This document shows, one piece after another, positions 42,702-52,651 of a DNA stretch of 64,000 bases (within the stretch, counting starts at the first letter, position 1; every line of letters begins with the position of its first letter). Made by a program: the position numbers and the translations under genes. Under the pieces are notes generated by a model. It saw only the letters and a list, made by a program, of their open reading frames with translations, did not search any database and was not told where the DNA came from. Source of the stretch: Paenibacillus campinasensis (GTDB lineage Bacteria > Bacillota > Bacilli > Paenibacillales > Paenibacillaceae). Location of the stretch: assembly GCF_002272015.1 (NCBI RefSeq), contig NZ_NPBY01000011.1, forward strand, positions 1 to 64,000, written 5' to 3'.

Positions 42702-45515
42702 ATGGCTAAATATACGCCGATGATTGAACAATATTTAAAGATAAAGGAACAAGCGCAGGATGCGTTTCTTTTTTTCCGTTTGGGCGATTTTTATGAAATG
42801 TTTTTTGATGATGCGATTCTGGCTTCGAAAGAGCTGGAAATTACATTAACCGGCCGGGAAGGGGGCGGGGATGAGCGCATCCCGATGTGCGGTGTCCCTT
42901 ACCATTCCGCCGAGGGCTATATTCAACGTCTCATTGAAAAAGGCTACAAGGTGGCGATCTGCGAACAGATGGAGGATGCCTCCGCTGTCAAGGGTATGGT
43001 CCGACGGGAAATCGTCCGGGTGGTGACACCCGGCACGATCATGGACAGCAAGGTGGTTGGCGACAGGTCCAACAACTATATGGTGTGCGTGACCGGCACT
43101 GGCGGCTTGTACTCGCTTGCCGCGTGCGACCTGTCAACCGGGGAGCTGTACGTGACCTCGGTGCCGGCATCGGAGGAATGGCTGCGCGATGAGATCAATC
43201 TGTATGAGCCGTCTGAAATGATCGGCGATGCCGACCTGCTGGACGTCATCTCCGGGCAGATGCCGCCGGGAGGCCGGGCTGTGGTGTATACGCCTTGGGA
43301 ACGCCGGGAGGACGAGCTGGTGAAATCCCAGTTCGGCGAGGCTGCCTGGGCCCGTCTGGAGGAGGAGCGCCGAATTTGCGTCTCGCTGCTGATCTCTTAT
43401 TTAAGTGAGACACAGAAGCGTTCGCTCGGTCAGTTGACCGAGATTTCGTCGTATGAACCGGGGCAATACATGGTGCTTGATCCGTTCACAAGACGCAATC
43501 TGGAGCTGGTGGAGACGGTTCGCGAGCGCTCCAAGAAAGGATCGCTGCTGTGGCTGCTGGATCGGACGGAAACCTCGATGGGCGCGAGATTGCTGCGCCG
43601 CCGGATCGACAAGCCGCTGCTGTCCAAGAGCCGGATCGAGGAGCGGCTGGAGGCGGTTGAATATTTGTATCATCAGTACATACTCCGCGAGGATCTGCGC
43701 GGGGCGCTCAAGGAGATATATGATCTGGAGCGCCTCGTGGGGCGGATCGCCTTTGGCAGCGCCAACGGCCGGGATATGAATGCGTTGAAGCTGTCCTTGG
43801 GACAGGTGCCGGGCATCAAGGAGATGTGCGGCACTGCCGGGTCGGCGACGCTCCGCCGCCTGGCGGCGGAGATGGACGCCTGCGAGGACCTGCGCGAGCT
43901 GATCGAGGAAGCCATTGTCGATGATCCGCCGGTCTCGGTACGCGATGGCGGCATTATCAAGCCGGGCTTCCACGAACGGCTTGACGAGCTGCGCGAGGCC
44001 AGCACGAACGGCAAGCGCTGGATCGCGGAGCTGGAAGCCAGAGAGCGGGCGGAGACGGGCATCAAATCGCTCAAGATCGGCTATAACAAAGTGTTTGGCT
44101 ACTTCATTGAAGTGACCAAGTCCAATCTGTCCTCGCTGCCGGAGGGACGCTATGAGCGCAAGCAAACGCTGGCTAATGCGGAACGTTTCGTCACACCGGA
44201 GCTGAAGGAGAAGGAGAGCCTGATTCTGGAGGCGCAGGAGAAGATGGTGGACCTCGAGTATGCGCTGTTCACTGAACTGCGGGACAAGCTGAACACCCAA
44301 GTATCCCGGCTGCAGAAGCTGGCTGAGAAAATCGCGGAAATTGATGTGTATCAATCGCTGGCTGCGGTCAGCGCCGAGCACCGCTTCGTCAAGCCGGAGC
44401 TGAGCGAAGGGTACGATCTGATCGTCGAGGGCGGCCGCCATCCGGTGGTGGAGGCGGTCATGAAGGACACGTCCTTCGTCGCCAACGGCACGGAGCTGCG
44501 GAAGGACGGCTCGTCCATCCTGCTCATCACCGGCCCGAATATGGCCGGGAAGAGCACGTATATGCGCCAGGTGGCGCTGCTGTCGATCCTGGCGCAGATC
44601 GGCTGCTTCGTTCCGGCGGAGCGGGCGGTCATCCCGATGGTCGACCGCATCTTTACCCGGATCGGAGCAGCCGATGACCTGATTGGCGGCCAGAGCACCT
44701 TCATGGTGGAGATGGCCGACATTCAGGTGATGACAGACAAGGCAACGCCGCGCAGTCTGATCATTATTGACGAGCTGGGCCGGGGAACGTCGACCAGCGA
44801 AGGGATGGCGATTGCCCAGGCGGTCATCGAATACGTTCATGACCATATTGGCTGCAAAGCGCTGGTGTCCACGCATTTCCACGAGCTGGCTCATCTGCAG
44901 GAGAGCTTGTCTGGCCTGCGGAATTTCTCGATGGCGGTGCAGGAGAGCGGGGATAAGGTGCATTTTCTGCGCAAGCTTATTCCGGGCGCGGCAGACAGCA
45001 GCTACGGCATTTACTGTGCGCGTCTGGCCGGTCTTCCGCACAGCATTATCGAGCGCGCCTACGGGCTGCTGCAGGGACTGGAGCAGGTATCGCTGCTGGC
45101 TGTTGGCGCCGGTCAGGGAGCAGCCGCAGCTGCTGGTGGGCTGCCTGGCGATGGCAGCCCGCGCCCGCATGAAACTGGCGGGGCTGCCCCGCTGAAGGAG
45201 CTGCGGCGCAGCGAGCCAGAGGCGCAGGCTGATGAAGCGGTCGCCATCGCTAGCGGGACGGCTGAAGCTGCCGCAGAGCGCGGGCCAGCGCCGGGCGAGG
45301 TGATCCAGCTGTCGATTTTTGACGAGGCGGATACGGCGGCTGCAGAGTATGCGGATGCCCGGCGACAGACAGCGGCCGCAGCCGAGGCCGCAGCATTCGA
45401 CCCTCAGGTGAAGGGCATTATCGATGCGGTAAAAGGAGCGGATGTCATGAATATGACTCCGCTTCAGGCGATGCAATTGCTGAATGAGCTGAAGCAGAAA
45501 GCCAGAGACTTGTAA
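42702..45515 (+). CDS. mutS: DNA mismatch repair protein MutS
   Basis: A 937-residue mismatch recognition ATPase. The mismatch-reading motif FYEMF is at about 27-31, Walker A GPNMAGKST near 607, and Walker B IIIDELGRGTSTSEG near 687. It is about 80 residues longer than B. subtilis MutS (858); the excess is an Ala/Gly/Glu-rich linker at about 801-868. A beta-clamp binding motif QLSIF (869-873) and the C-terminal tetramer helix (MTPLQAMQLLNELK) follow it. GGAGGTACGTC precedes the ATG. It heads an operon with mutL. Confidence 0.96.
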   Translation: MAKYTPMIEQYLKIKEQAQDAFLFFRLGDFYEMFFDDAILASKELEITLTGREGGGDERIPMCGVPYHSAEGYIQRLIEKGYKVAICEQMEDASAVKGMVRREIVRVVTPGTIMDSKVVGDRSNNYMVCVTGTGGLYSLAACDLSTGELYVTSVPASEEWLRDEINLYEPSEMIGDADLLDVISGQMPPGGRAVVYTPWERREDELVKSQFGEAAWARLEEERRICVSLLISYLSETQKRSLGQLTEISSYEPGQYMVLDPFTRRNLELVETVRERSKKGSLLWLLDRTETSMGARLLRRRIDKPLLSKSRIEERLEAVEYLYHQYILREDLRGALKEIYDLERLVGRIAFGSANGRDMNALKLSLGQVPGIKEMCGTAGSATLRRLAAEMDACEDLRELIEEAIVDDPPVSVRDGGIIKPGFHERLDELREASTNGKRWIAELEARERAETGIKSLKIGYNKVFGYFIEVTKSNLSSLPEGRYERKQTLANAERFVTPELKEKESLILEAQEKMVDLEYALFTELRDKLNTQVSRLQKLAEKIAEIDVYQSLAAVSAEHRFVKPELSEGYDLIVEGGRHPVVEAVMKDTSFVANGTELRKDGSSILLITGPNMAGKSTYMRQVALLSILAQIGCFVPAERAVIPMVDRIFTRIGAADDLIGGQSTFMVEMADIQVMTDKATPRSLIIIDELGRGTSTSEGMAIAQAVIEYVHDHIGCKALVSTHFHELAHLQESLSGLRNFSMAVQESGDKVHFLRKLIPGAADSSYGIYCARLAGLPHSIIERAYGLLQGLEQVSLLAVGAGQGAAAAAGGLPGDGSPRPHETGGAAPLKELRRSEPEAQADEAVAIASGTAEAAAERGPAPGEVIQLSIFDEADTAAAEYADARRQTAAAAEAAAFDPQVKGIIDAVKGADVMNMTPLQAMQLLNELKQKARDL

Positions 45516-45576
45516 ACGGATTTGCCGTTTATTCATAAGAATCATAGATGATCGTTACCGTAACGGAGGTGGAACC

Positions 45577-47598
45577 ATGGGAAAAATACATGTGCTGGAC
45601 GAGCATATCGCCAACCAGATTGCTGCGGGTGAAGTGGTGGAGCGGCCGGCATCGGTCGTGAAGGAGCTGGTCGAAAATGCGATTGACGCCGGCAGCACGA
45701 GAATCGATGTAGCGGTGGAAGAAGGCGGTCTTGCCAGCATACGTGTCACCGATAACGGCTCGGGAATCGATCCGGAGGATTGCGAGACGGCATTTTACCG
45801 GCATGCCACCAGCAAAATTGTTGAAGGGCGCGATCTGTTCCGGATCACGAGCCTCGGATTTCGCGGCGAAGCGCTGCCGTCCATCGCCGCCGTATCGAAG
45901 GTGCGCCTTATTACTTCCAGCACGGGCGATGGGCAAGGACGAAAGATTGAGATCGAGGGCGGCCATCTGCGGGTGAATGAGGAGACGGCTGCAACAAGAG
46001 GAACGGATTTTCTGGTTAGGGAATTGTTTTACAATACCCCGGCAAGGCTTAAATATATGAAGACCATCCAGACCGAACTGGGTCACATCTCGGATTACAT
46101 GTACCGGCTGGCACTGTCCAGGCCCGATATCGCCTTCACGCTTCGCCATAATGGCAATACATTGCTGCAGACGCTGGGCAATGGCGATGTGCTGCAGGTC
46201 ATCGCGGCGGTGTACGGTACCCAGGCGGCCAAGGCGATGGTTGCGGTGCAAGCGGAGAATATGGACTACACGTTGAGCGGCTACGTCAGCCGTCCGGACT
46301 TTACGCGTGCCAACCGCAACGGGATGTCGCTCATCGTCAACGGCAGGTACATCCGGAATTATGGCCTGTTCCAGGCCATTCTGAGAGGGTATCACACCTT
46401 GCTGCCGATCAACCGCTTTCCGCTTGCCGTCCTGCAGCTGACGATGCATCCGTCGCTGGTGGATGTCAACGTCCATCCATCGAAGCTGGAGGTCCGGTTC
46501 AGCAAGGAGCCGGAGCTGTACTCGTTTGTCGAGGAAGAGATCCGGGGAGCGCACCAGCAGGAGGTGCTGATTCCGCGACCGGCCAAACAGCAGATTGGCA
46601 AAGGAGACGGCGGGTATATTCAGGAACAGCTGCGGTTTGCGCCAGGACAGACATCGCCTTCTGCTTCCCCTGAGCGGGACACAAGGGAGATGGATGCACC
46701 AGCCTCGCCGCCGTCATCCGGGAACGCGTCTGCGCGGGTAGACCGGGACGCTGCATCGCTCCCTTCGGAGCCGTGGGGAGGCGGATTCGCCGCCGGCAGC
46801 GCCCAAGGCGCCGCGACAAGGCCGCCACAGGATGGGCAGGCCTATCGTGCAGGGCAAGGGTCATCCGCCTCGTCTGCGCAAATGAGAGAGACGGCAGCAG
46901 CCTCCAGTTATCAGTCGGATTACCGGAAGGCTCCTGCATCCGCTGGCAGCCCTAATGTGGCTGCTGTGACCCGGGAATGGCTGCAGAGCGCAGCCGGACC
47001 GACGCCGGAAATACCGGCGTTTCCCGAGCTATCCTATATCGGGCAGCACCACGGGACCTATATCGTGGCCCAAAATGACAGCGGCCTGTATCTGATCGAT
47101 CAGCATGCCGCACATGAACGGATCAACTACGAGTTTTATTACGAGAAGTTTGGCAATCCGGCGGATGCTTCGCAGGAGCTGCTGCTGCCGATAACGCTGG
47201 AGTTTACGCCAGCTGAAGCGGAGAAGCTGAAGGAGCGGCTGCACTGGTTTGAACAGGCGGGCGTTTATCTGGAGTTTTTTGGCGGGCAGACGTTTCTGGT
47301 CAGATCCCATCCGTTCTGGTTCCCTCAAGGCGATGAGAAGGAGCTGATTGAGGAAATGGCGGAATGGGTGTTGAGCGAGCGCAATATTGATGTTGCGAAG
47401 CTGCGGGAGAAATCGTCCATTCTCTGCTCCTGCAAGGCGTCGATCAAGGCCAATCAGAAGCTGACCGAGCAGGAAGCAATGAAGCTGATCGAGCGGCTCG
47501 CTGCCTGCCGTCAGCCGTATACCTGCCCGCACGGGCGACCGATTATCGTCTCCTTTTCCGCCTACGATCTGGAGAAAATGTTCAAGCGTGTTATGTAG
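45577..47598 (+). CDS. mutL: DNA mismatch repair endonuclease MutL
   Basis: A 673-residue protein. The N-terminal GHKL ATPase has ELVENAIDAGST, DNGSGI and TSLGFRGEALPSI. A low-complexity linker (about 340-480) follows. The C-terminal domain contains the metal-dependent nicking motif DQHAAHERINYE (about 508-519), SCKASIKANQ and CPHGRP, so this is the endonuclease-type MutL of organisms without MutH. It acts with MutS and the sliding clamp. GGAGGTGGAACC precedes the ATG, 61 bases after mutS. Confidence 0.96.
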   Translation: MGKIHVLDEHIANQIAAGEVVERPASVVKELVENAIDAGSTRIDVAVEEGGLASIRVTDNGSGIDPEDCETAFYRHATSKIVEGRDLFRITSLGFRGEALPSIAAVSKVRLITSSTGDGQGRKIEIEGGHLRVNEETAATRGTDFLVRELFYNTPARLKYMKTIQTELGHISDYMYRLALSRPDIAFTLRHNGNTLLQTLGNGDVLQVIAAVYGTQAAKAMVAVQAENMDYTLSGYVSRPDFTRANRNGMSLIVNGRYIRNYGLFQAILRGYHTLLPINRFPLAVLQLTMHPSLVDVNVHPSKLEVRFSKEPELYSFVEEEIRGAHQQEVLIPRPAKQQIGKGDGGYIQEQLRFAPGQTSPSASPERDTREMDAPASPPSSGNASARVDRDAASLPSEPWGGGFAAGSAQGAATRPPQDGQAYRAGQGSSASSAQMRETAAASSYQSDYRKAPASAGSPNVAAVTREWLQSAAGPTPEIPAFPELSYIGQHHGTYIVAQNDSGLYLIDQHAAHERINYEFYYEKFGNPADASQELLLPITLEFTPAEAEKLKERLHWFEQAGVYLEFFGGQTFLVRSHPFWFPQGDEKELIEEMAEWVLSERNIDVAKLREKSSILCSCKASIKANQKLTEQEAMKLIERLAACRQPYTCPHGRPIIVSFSAYDLEKMFKRVM

Positions 47599-47616
47599 AC
47601 GGCAAGGAGGAGTATC

Positions 47617-48396
47617 ATGATTATAACTACTGGAGAAGCCGAGGCGCCTGACATTGTGGAGCGCGCACGGCAGCTCGCCAGGGAAACCGGTTGCCGGTAC
47701 GTCCGGCGCTGCGGCATGTCGGTTCGTAAGCTGGCTGCCAAAGCCGGGGACGATACCGTTCTGGTCGTGCTGAGCGGCAATGTCCGGCTCAGCGGGCCGG
47801 ACGGTGCGGTGATGGAGTTTCATCCCAGCATGGGGTTTATTCGACTGAAGCGGGTGCTGAAAGGCATCCCGGACCCGATGCTGGAAGCAGCAGGGATGGA
47901 GGAAGGCGACTCGGTCATCGATTGTACGGCCGGTCTCGGCTCAGACTCGCTTGTATTCTCGGTCAAGAGCGGGCCTCGTGGCCGGGTCGTCGCGCTGGAA
48001 AGCTCCCTGCCGCTGTATGCGCTGCTCAAGGAGGGGCTGCGCTGCTATGAGAGCCAGCTGGAGGCCAGCGATGACGCGATGCGGCGTATTGAGGTCAGGC
48101 ACGGGCATCATCTCGACTATTTGCGCGCTTTGCCAGACCGCAGCGTGGATATCGTCTATTTTGACCCGATGTTTCGCGAGCCGCTCACGGATTCCGCTGC
48201 GATCCATCCGCTCCGGCTGTACGCCAATGGGGAGCCGCTGGATGCTGACAGTGTCAGGGAAGCGGTCCGGGTAGCGAGAAAATCCGTGGTGATGAAGGAA
48301 TCGAGATTCAGCGGGGAGTTTGAGCGGCTGGGCTTTGCGGTCCCGGAGCGGGGAACATCGAAAATAACGTACGGAGTGATTTCCATTGACAGTTGA
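47617..48396 (+). CDS. Class I SAM-dependent methyltransferase (RsmJ-like, YpiP-type)
   Basis: A 259-residue protein. The SAM motif is DSVIDCTAGLGSDSLVF, followed by VVALESSLPLYALL and the catalytic-type VYFDPMFREP, which recalls the DPMFP motif of the 16S rRNA m2G methyltransferase RsmJ (DUF548). An N-terminal domain (about 1-85) precedes it. The rRNA substrate is therefore plausible but unproven. It lies 18 bases after mutL and overlaps the miaA start by 11 bases, so it is part of the same operon. Confidence 0.8.
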   Translation: MIITTGEAEAPDIVERARQLARETGCRYVRRCGMSVRKLAAKAGDDTVLVVLSGNVRLSGPDGAVMEFHPSMGFIRLKRVLKGIPDPMLEAAGMEEGDSVIDCTAGLGSDSLVFSVKSGPRGRVVALESSLPLYALLKEGLRCYESQLEASDDAMRRIEVRHGHHLDYLRALPDRSVDIVYFDPMFREPLTDSAAIHPLRLYANGEPLDADSVREAVRVARKSVVMKESRFSGEFERLGFAVPERGTSKITYGVISIDS

Positions 48397-49366
48397 CAGT
48401 AAACCGAAATTGCTCGTGCTGATCGGCCCGACAGCGGTCGGAAAGACGAGAATGAGCATCGAAATCGCCAAGGCATTCGGCTGCGAGATCATATCCGGAG
48501 ATTCGATGCAGGTGTATCGGGGGATGGATATCGGAACCGCCAAAATCAAGCCGGATGAGATGGAGGGGATCCCCCACCATCTGATTGATATTCATGATCC
48601 GGAACATGCCTATTCGGCGGCCGAATTTCAGGAGCAGGCGACCCGCATCATCCAGGAAGTAGGAGACCGGGGACGCCTGCCGTTCATTGTGGGCGGCACC
48701 GGGCTGTACATTGAATCCGTCTGCTACGGCTTCCGGTTCTCGGAAGGGGGCGCCGACGAGGCGTTCCGGCAGGAGCAGCTCCGCTATGCGGAGGAGCACG
48801 GGGCCGAAGCGCTGCATCAGCGGCTGCATCAAATTGATCCGGAGATGGCCGGAAAGCTTCATCCGAATGACTTGCGGCGGGTCGTGCGGGCGCTGGAAGT
48901 ATATCATTTGACAGGTGTCCCGCTGTCAGCCCAATTGGCGTCCCAAAAGAAGGAATCTCCCTATCAACTATGCCTTATCGGTTTGACAATGGATAGGCAA
49001 ATGCTATATAAACGTATTGAAGAACGTATCGATCAGATGCTGGGCGAGGGACTCGTTGACGAGGTGGCGTTCCTGCTTGGCAGAGGCTTTGGACCGAGCC
49101 TCGTGTCCATGCAGGGACTCGGATATAAGGAGATCGTTTCGTATCTTCAAGGACAATGCAGCTATGAAGATGCGGTCGAGCTGCTCAAGCGGGATACGCG
49201 CCGATTTGCAAAACGCCAGCTGTCATGGTTCAGGCATATGAAGGACATCGAATGGGTGGATGTATCGAACCCGGCAAATTTTTCGGCTAATTATGAAAAA
49301 ATCCGTGCTATAATAGCAGGAAAGTTCGGCTCAAATCTTGAATATACTTCAAAACAATCTAATTGA
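48386..49366 (+). CDS. miaA: tRNA dimethylallyltransferase
   Basis: A 326-residue enzyme that adds a dimethylallyl group to A37 of tRNAs reading UNN codons. The P-loop GPTAVGKT lies near the N-terminus, then [29 protein letters not shown] and [10 protein letters not shown]. The C-terminal [16 protein letters not shown] is diagnostic. The TTG start overlaps the preceding methyltransferase gene by 11 bases, with GGAGTGATTTCCA upstream. miaA-hfq is a widely conserved pair. Confidence 0.95.
   Translation: MTVDSKPKLLVLIGPTAVGKTRMSIEIAKAFGCEIISGDSMQVYRGMDIGTAKIKPDEMEGIPHHLIDIHDPEHAYSAAEFQEQATRIIQEVGDRGRLPFIVGGTGLYIESVCYGFRFSEGGADEAFRQEQLRYAEEHGAEALHQRLHQIDPEMAGKLHPNDLRRVVRALEVYHLTGVPLSAQLASQKKESPYQLCLIGLTMDRQMLYKRIEERIDQMLGEGLVDEVAFLLGRGFGPSLVSMQGLGYKEIVSYLQGQCSYEDAVELLKRDTRRFAKRQLSWFRHMKDIEWVDVSNPANFSANYEKIRAIIAGKFGSNLEYTSKQSN
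49306..49314 (+). promoter_or_regulatory. Extended -10 promoter for hfq inside the 3' end of miaA
   Basis: TGC-TATAAT (49306-49314) lies 72 bases before the hfq start and could give hfq its own transcript apart from the operon. Confidence 0.5.
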
Positions 49367-49385
49367 TCCATTGGGGGTACGGCTA

Positions 49386-49625
49386 ATGAACAAGTCCATT
49401 AACATCCAAGATACGTTCTTGAACCAACTGCGCAAAGAGAACATTCCGGCCACGGTATACCTGACAAACGGTTTTCAAATCCGTGGAACGATCAAGGCAT
49501 TTGATAACTTTACGATCGTGATCGACAGCGATGGCCGTCAGCAAATGGTGTACAAGCATGCCATCTCCACGTTCATGCCGCAGCGCAATGTTTCCCTGAT
49601 GCAGGATAACAGCAGCGAAGAATAA
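49386..49625 (+). CDS. hfq: RNA chaperone Hfq
   Basis: A 79-residue Sm-like hexamer-forming protein (B. subtilis Hfq is 73). Sm1 is [30 protein letters not shown] in outline and Sm2 contains the signature YKHAIST. It binds A- and U-rich RNA. The ATG at 49386 has GGGGGTACGGCTA upstream; the frame is open 16 codons further into miaA without a start signal. It follows miaA by 19 bases. Confidence 0.96.
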   Translation: MNKSINIQDTFLNQLRKENIPATVYLTNGFQIRGTIKAFDNFTIVIDSDGRQQMVYKHAISTFMPQRNVSLMQDNSSEE

Positions 49626-49694
49626 ACCCGATCTGCTGATTGATTCCCTGGGTCCGAAACATACGGTTACAAAAGCATTTGAAACTTTTTCGTC

Positions 49695-49752
49695 TATAAT
49701 TCGTTTAGTTGTATAAGGAGTGCAGAGAGCAACCTGAAAAGGTTGTTCTTTT
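49695..49752 (+). promoter_or_regulatory. TATAAT box and terminator-like hairpin before the PBP gene
   Basis: A TATAAT hexamer (49695-49700, weak -35) is followed by a hairpin AGCAACCT-GAAA-AGGTTGTT (49728-49747) with CTTTT behind it. The hairpin may end the hfq transcript or, if the TATAAT is used, form an early leader hairpin of the penicillin-binding protein mRNA. Confidence 0.4.
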
Positions 49753-49818
49753 CGTTCCGACGTCATCTGATGCGAACAGGTTCTAGTATATCCCGCAAGG
49801 GAGCAAGGAGGGGGACAA

Positions 49819-52464
49819 ATGGCTGGAAAAGATAACGAGATGTCCAGGGTAAAGAAAAATAAACCAACACCCGCAGCTGGCAAAAAAACAGCCAAAAAGA
49901 AAAAAGGCAGAGGGAAGCGCATTGCATGGGCTTTGTTCTTCACAGCTGTATTTGCAATATTTTGTGCGCTGGCCGGCTATTTGTTCATCATGATCAGCGG
50001 CGAGAAGCTGCTGGAGCAAAATCAGGATAAATTGACGGCTTACGGAACTTCCAAAGTATATGACCGCAACGGTGTCCTTATGGGCGAACTGTCCATTCAG
50101 AAGAGCGACCCGGTTAAATATGAAGATATTCCCGAATTGCTGGTGGCGGCGTTTATCGCAACAGAGGACAAACGCTTCAATGAGCATAACGGGGTGGACA
50201 TCTGGGCGATCGGACGGGCGGCCGTAAAGGATATTATGGCCCGCTCGATGGTCGAGGGCGGCAGCACGATCACCCAGCAGCTGGCGAAAAACATATTCCT
50301 CACGCGTGACAAGACATTCTTCCGGAAAGCGACGGAGATGTCGATCGCCTTGGCGCTTGAGCGGAATCATACCAAAGAAGAAATTTTGGAGATGTATTTG
50401 AATCGGATCAACTTCGGGGGTCCGTATTATGGCATTAAAGCGGCCTCCATTCGCTATTTTGGCAAATCCAATCTGGATGATCTGGAGCTATGGGAAATGG
50501 CGACACTGGCGGCTATGCCGAAGGGGCCTTCCCGCTACAATCCGCTCAAAAACCCGGACCTTTCCAAGGAGCGGCGTGCGGTTGTGCTGACGCTGATGGC
50601 GCAGCAGGGCTACATCTCGCAAGAAGAGGCGGAGGAAGCGAAGAAGGTGGACTATACGTACAAGCCGCCTGAAAGCAAGCAGCATTACACCGCCTTTATC
50701 GATTATGTGATGGAAGAAGCGGAGGAGAAGCTGAACTTAACCGAGGATGATCTGAACGTTGGCGGCTATCAAATCTATACAACGATGGATATGAACGCAC
50801 AGCGTGCGGTCGAAGATGAGTTCAACAATCCGGCGAACTTTGAGGAAAGCCCGGATGATCAGCCCGTGCAGGGCTCCATGGTTATCATCAACCAGGAAAC
50901 CGGCGGCATTGTGGCGATTTCCGGCGGCAGAGACTATATGCGGGGCGGATTCAACCGGGCGACGGACAGCCGCCGTCAGCCTGGCTCTTCCCTGAAGCCG
51001 ATCGTTTCTTACGCGCCAGCGCTGGAGAGCGGAGAGTTCAGCAAGGATTCCAGGCTGAGCAACAAGCAGCAGTGCTTCGGCAACTATTGTCCGAGAAACC
51101 TACACGGTTATTCCGAGACGATCAGTATGTCGGATGCGATCCAGAACTCGGAGAACATTCCGGCGGTGTGGCTGCTGAATCATATCGGTGTGAAAACCGG
51201 CGTTAATTTTGCTCAGAAGCTCGGCATTCAAATGACCGAAAAGGATATGAACCTGTCGCTTGCCCTTGGCGGGATGAGTACAGGCACCAATACGTTTGAG
51301 ATGGCCCAGGCGTTCAGTGCGTTTGCCAATGGAGGCCAGCTGAACGAAGCGTTTGCCATTAAGCAGATTAAAGACAGCAAAGGCAAAATCATTTACGAGA
51401 ACAAGGGACGCAACGCCGAACGCGTCATGAGCGAATCAACAGCGATTCAGATGACGGAAATGATGCAGCGCGTCGTTCAGGACGGTACTGGACGCAATGC
51501 CCGAATCAGCAGGCCGGTAGCCGGTAAAACAGGCACCACGCAGAGTGGTTATGAAGGCATCAGCTCGAACCGTGACGTGTGGTTCGTCGGATATACGCCG
51601 GAGCTGACGGCAGCAATATGGATGGGTTATGATCAGCCCGATCGCCAGCATCTGCTGAAGCGAAGCAGTTCGATGTCCGCGGCGATGTGGGGTAAGATTA
51701 TGGAGAAGGCGGTGCAGGGTTATGAAGCGAAATCATTCCCGAGCATGGAAGCCGAAACGCCTCCACCGGAGCAAAACCATGAGCTCGCCGCAGTAACCGG
51801 TCTGACGGGCTCGTATGATGAGCAGAGCCTCAGCGTCAAGCTGAGCTGGAACCCGGTTGAAGGAAACGGTATTATGTACCGCGTCTATCGCAAGGAAACG
51901 TCAGAGGCTGAATACAGGCGGATTCTGGATGTGAGCGGAACCTCTATGGATGATATGAGCGCATTGGAAGGCCTGACATACGAGTATTATGTGACGGCCT
52001 ATGATCCAGCTACAGATACCGAGTCCGAGCGTTCCAACATCGTGCAGATTGTCGCTGCCGGCGAGCTGCCGCCAGAGGGCCCGGAGGAGCCGGATTCAGA
52101 GGATATCATCGATCCTGACATCCCGGATAACGGGACGGACGGGATTGAAGATCCGGGCATGATCGATAATCCCGGTAATCAGGGCGACCAAGGTCAAGGA
52201 GGCAGCCCGGACCAGAACCAAGGGCCGGGCCGTGGCAATGGAAACGGCGGCAATGGCAGTGGTCCAGGTCAGGGGAACGGTCCCGGCAGCAATGGTCCAG
52301 GTGCCGGAGACGGGGCCGGAGGATCCCCAGACGGCTCTGAGAACGGGGGCGACTCCAATACCGGTGAAGACACTGGTGACAGCGTATCGGAGCCGGAAGT
52401 GGAGACGGTACCCGGAACGGTAGTGACACCGGAACAGCCAACCGAACCGACCGACAATCCATGA
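49819..52464 (+). CDS. Class A penicillin-binding protein (PBP1A type) with FN3 domain
   Basis: An 881-residue bifunctional peptidoglycan synthase. A Lys-rich cytoplasmic tail and one membrane helix (about 34-57) start the protein. The glycosyltransferase domain (GT51) has ATEDKRFNEHNGVD and GGSTITQQLAKN. The transpeptidase domain has the active-site SSLK in RRQPGSSLKPI, SENIPA and KTGTTQS. A fibronectin type III-like domain (about 650-745) and a long Gly/Asn/Pro/Asp-rich tail (about 755-881) end it. AAGGAGGGGGACAA precedes the ATG. Confidence 0.93.
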   Translation: MAGKDNEMSRVKKNKPTPAAGKKTAKKKKGRGKRIAWALFFTAVFAIFCALAGYLFIMISGEKLLEQNQDKLTAYGTSKVYDRNGVLMGELSIQKSDPVKYEDIPELLVAAFIATEDKRFNEHNGVDIWAIGRAAVKDIMARSMVEGGSTITQQLAKNIFLTRDKTFFRKATEMSIALALERNHTKEEILEMYLNRINFGGPYYGIKAASIRYFGKSNLDDLELWEMATLAAMPKGPSRYNPLKNPDLSKERRAVVLTLMAQQGYISQEEAEEAKKVDYTYKPPESKQHYTAFIDYVMEEAEEKLNLTEDDLNVGGYQIYTTMDMNAQRAVEDEFNNPANFEESPDDQPVQGSMVIINQETGGIVAISGGRDYMRGGFNRATDSRRQPGSSLKPIVSYAPALESGEFSKDSRLSNKQQCFGNYCPRNLHGYSETISMSDAIQNSENIPAVWLLNHIGVKTGVNFAQKLGIQMTEKDMNLSLALGGMSTGTNTFEMAQAFSAFANGGQLNEAFAIKQIKDSKGKIIYENKGRNAERVMSESTAIQMTEMMQRVVQDGTGRNARISRPVAGKTGTTQSGYEGISSNRDVWFVGYTPELTAAIWMGYDQPDRQHLLKRSSSMSAAMWGKIMEKAVQGYEAKSFPSMEAETPPPEQNHELAAVTGLTGSYDEQSLSVKLSWNPVEGNGIMYRVYRKETSEAEYRRILDVSGTSMDDMSALEGLTYEYYVTAYDPATDTESERSNIVQIVAAGELPPEGPEEPDSEDIIDPDIPDNGTDGIEDPGMIDNPGNQGDQGQGGSPDQNQGPGRGNGNGGNGSGPGQGNGPGSNGPGAGDGAGGSPDGSENGGDSNTGEDTGDSVSEPEVETVPGTVVTPEQPTEPTDNP

Positions 52465-52469
52465 ATGAA

Positions 52470-52511
52470 GCGCGAGCAGCGGGGTGTCCCCCCTCTGGCT
52501 CGCGTTTTTTT
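52470..52511 (+). terminator. Intrinsic terminator after the PBP gene
   Basis: CGCGAGC (52471-52477) pairs with GCTCGCG (52498-52504) with an inner GGGG/CCCC stem, followed by seven thymines. Confidence 0.85.
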
Positions 52512-52651
52512 CGGTTCATAGCGAGCCTGCGAAGGAAGGAATTTATAGAAAGGGCTTGCGGTTGGCCTGATGCGGTTGAGTAAATGACGGATTTTGAGTG
52601 TACAATCCAAATGTGGTAAGCTGAGAATACGATATGGGGAGGAAAAGTTCC

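Noticed and set aside
43401..45545. A 714-codon minus-strand open frame opposite mutS
   Set aside because: It mirrors the GC-rich mutS coding sequence, and its product is Arg/His/Gln/Leu-rich without domains.
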